Source: Ligula intestinalis (lineage: Eukaryota; Platyhelminthes; Cestoda; Diphyllobothriidea; Diphyllobothriidae). Taken from it: a stretch of DNA of 64,000 bases. Within the stretch, counting starts at the first letter, position 1. Each line of letters starts with the position of its first letter. The translations under genes and the position numbers were made by a program. Under the pieces are notes generated by a model. The model saw nothing but the letters and a program-made list of their open reading frames with translations, made no database searches and was not told the origin of the DNA. The DNA is taken from contig JAYGXS010000003.1 of assembly GCA_036362985.1 (NCBI GenBank), forward strand, positions 1,846,460 through 1,910,459. The letters run 5' to 3'. This document shows, one piece after another, positions 63,999-64,000 of this stretch.

Positions 63999-64000
63999 CC

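Larger units (their letters stand above)
62635..64000 (-). mobile_element. Penelope-like element, group C, running off the right edge
   Basis: Reads leftward from the window end. The endonuclease C-terminus and CKQLDH-type tail lie near 62635-62710. It has the order expected of a PLE: fingers, catalytic core, thumb, linker, endonuclease. Its N-terminal domain and 5' end lie beyond the window. It is the best group C copy here. Confidence 0.88.

Noticed and set aside
1..64000. CRISPR array, bacterial operon or phage content
   Set aside because: No regular short repeats with spacers, no ribosome-binding-site-led gene clusters and no long frames. All clues point to animal nuclear DNA.

Overview
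The window looks like AT-rich, non-coding DNA from an animal nuclear genome. It has no operon-like packing and almost no long open frames, carries decayed reverse transcriptases, tRNA-like repeats and microsatellites, and has a 10-N scaffold gap at 9176-9185. From memory, the retroelement proteins (a CSCG..NYVGETGR endonuclease, a CTCGCKYIGRTQRR endonuclease, a YLGARLLPN LINE segment) resemble those of parasitic flatworms, so a cestode or trematode is my best guess. I could not run a search to test this. I found no host protein-coding gene that I can support.

The recognisable content is dominated by Penelope-like elements (PLEs), which encode a reverse transcriptase followed by a GIY-YIG endonuclease. 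By endonuclease signature I distinguish about nine groups, labelled A to I here. Most copies are 5'-truncated and frameshifted. The longest are a B-type copy (24.76-27.15 kb, +), an E-type copy (49.4-51.56 kb, -) and a C-type copy that leaves the window at its right end (62.6-64.0 kb, -). Fragments lie at 4.9-5.5 (H), 5.7-6.2 (A), 8.8-9.1 (G), 10.15-11.5 (F, two head-to-head copies), 16.1-16.7 (E), 16.8-17.3 (A), 17.6-19.1 (C), 28.6-29.1 (H), 30.4-30.9 (A), 34.8-35.8 (I), 44.9-48.1 (C, two copies), 51.7-54.0 (D), 52.6-53.9 (A), 54.5-55.3 (B) and 56.0-56.4 kb (A).

The A and B elements end in a shared terminal module (pLTR): a TATA-like CTATAAATAC, then a hammerhead-ribozyme-like fold (CTGATGA, a hairpin, GAAAC, GTC), then AATAAA and a (CTT)n tail. 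Two insertions have readable borders. A 1274-bp A copy at 52604-53877 sits in a D-type pLTR and has a 13-bp target duplication. A 226-bp insert at 26602-26827 sits in the B element, has a 12-bp duplication, and carries two hammerhead motifs head to head. Several copies carry an inverted pLTR at their 5' side.

Other content: a foldback element family with ~0.3-kb inverted arms (9.2-10.1, 45.0-45.96 kb, partial at 12.8-13.3 and 29.3-29.8 kb); tRNA-like SINE units (1.1-1.63, 19.2, 20.2, 35.8, 36.15, 42.3-42.75 kb), some tandem or inverted; one LINE reverse transcriptase remnant (40.8-41.4 kb); a possible LTR remnant (11.9-12.3 kb); several unclassified dispersed repeats; and microsatellites. The rest is AT-rich sequence in which I recognise nothing.
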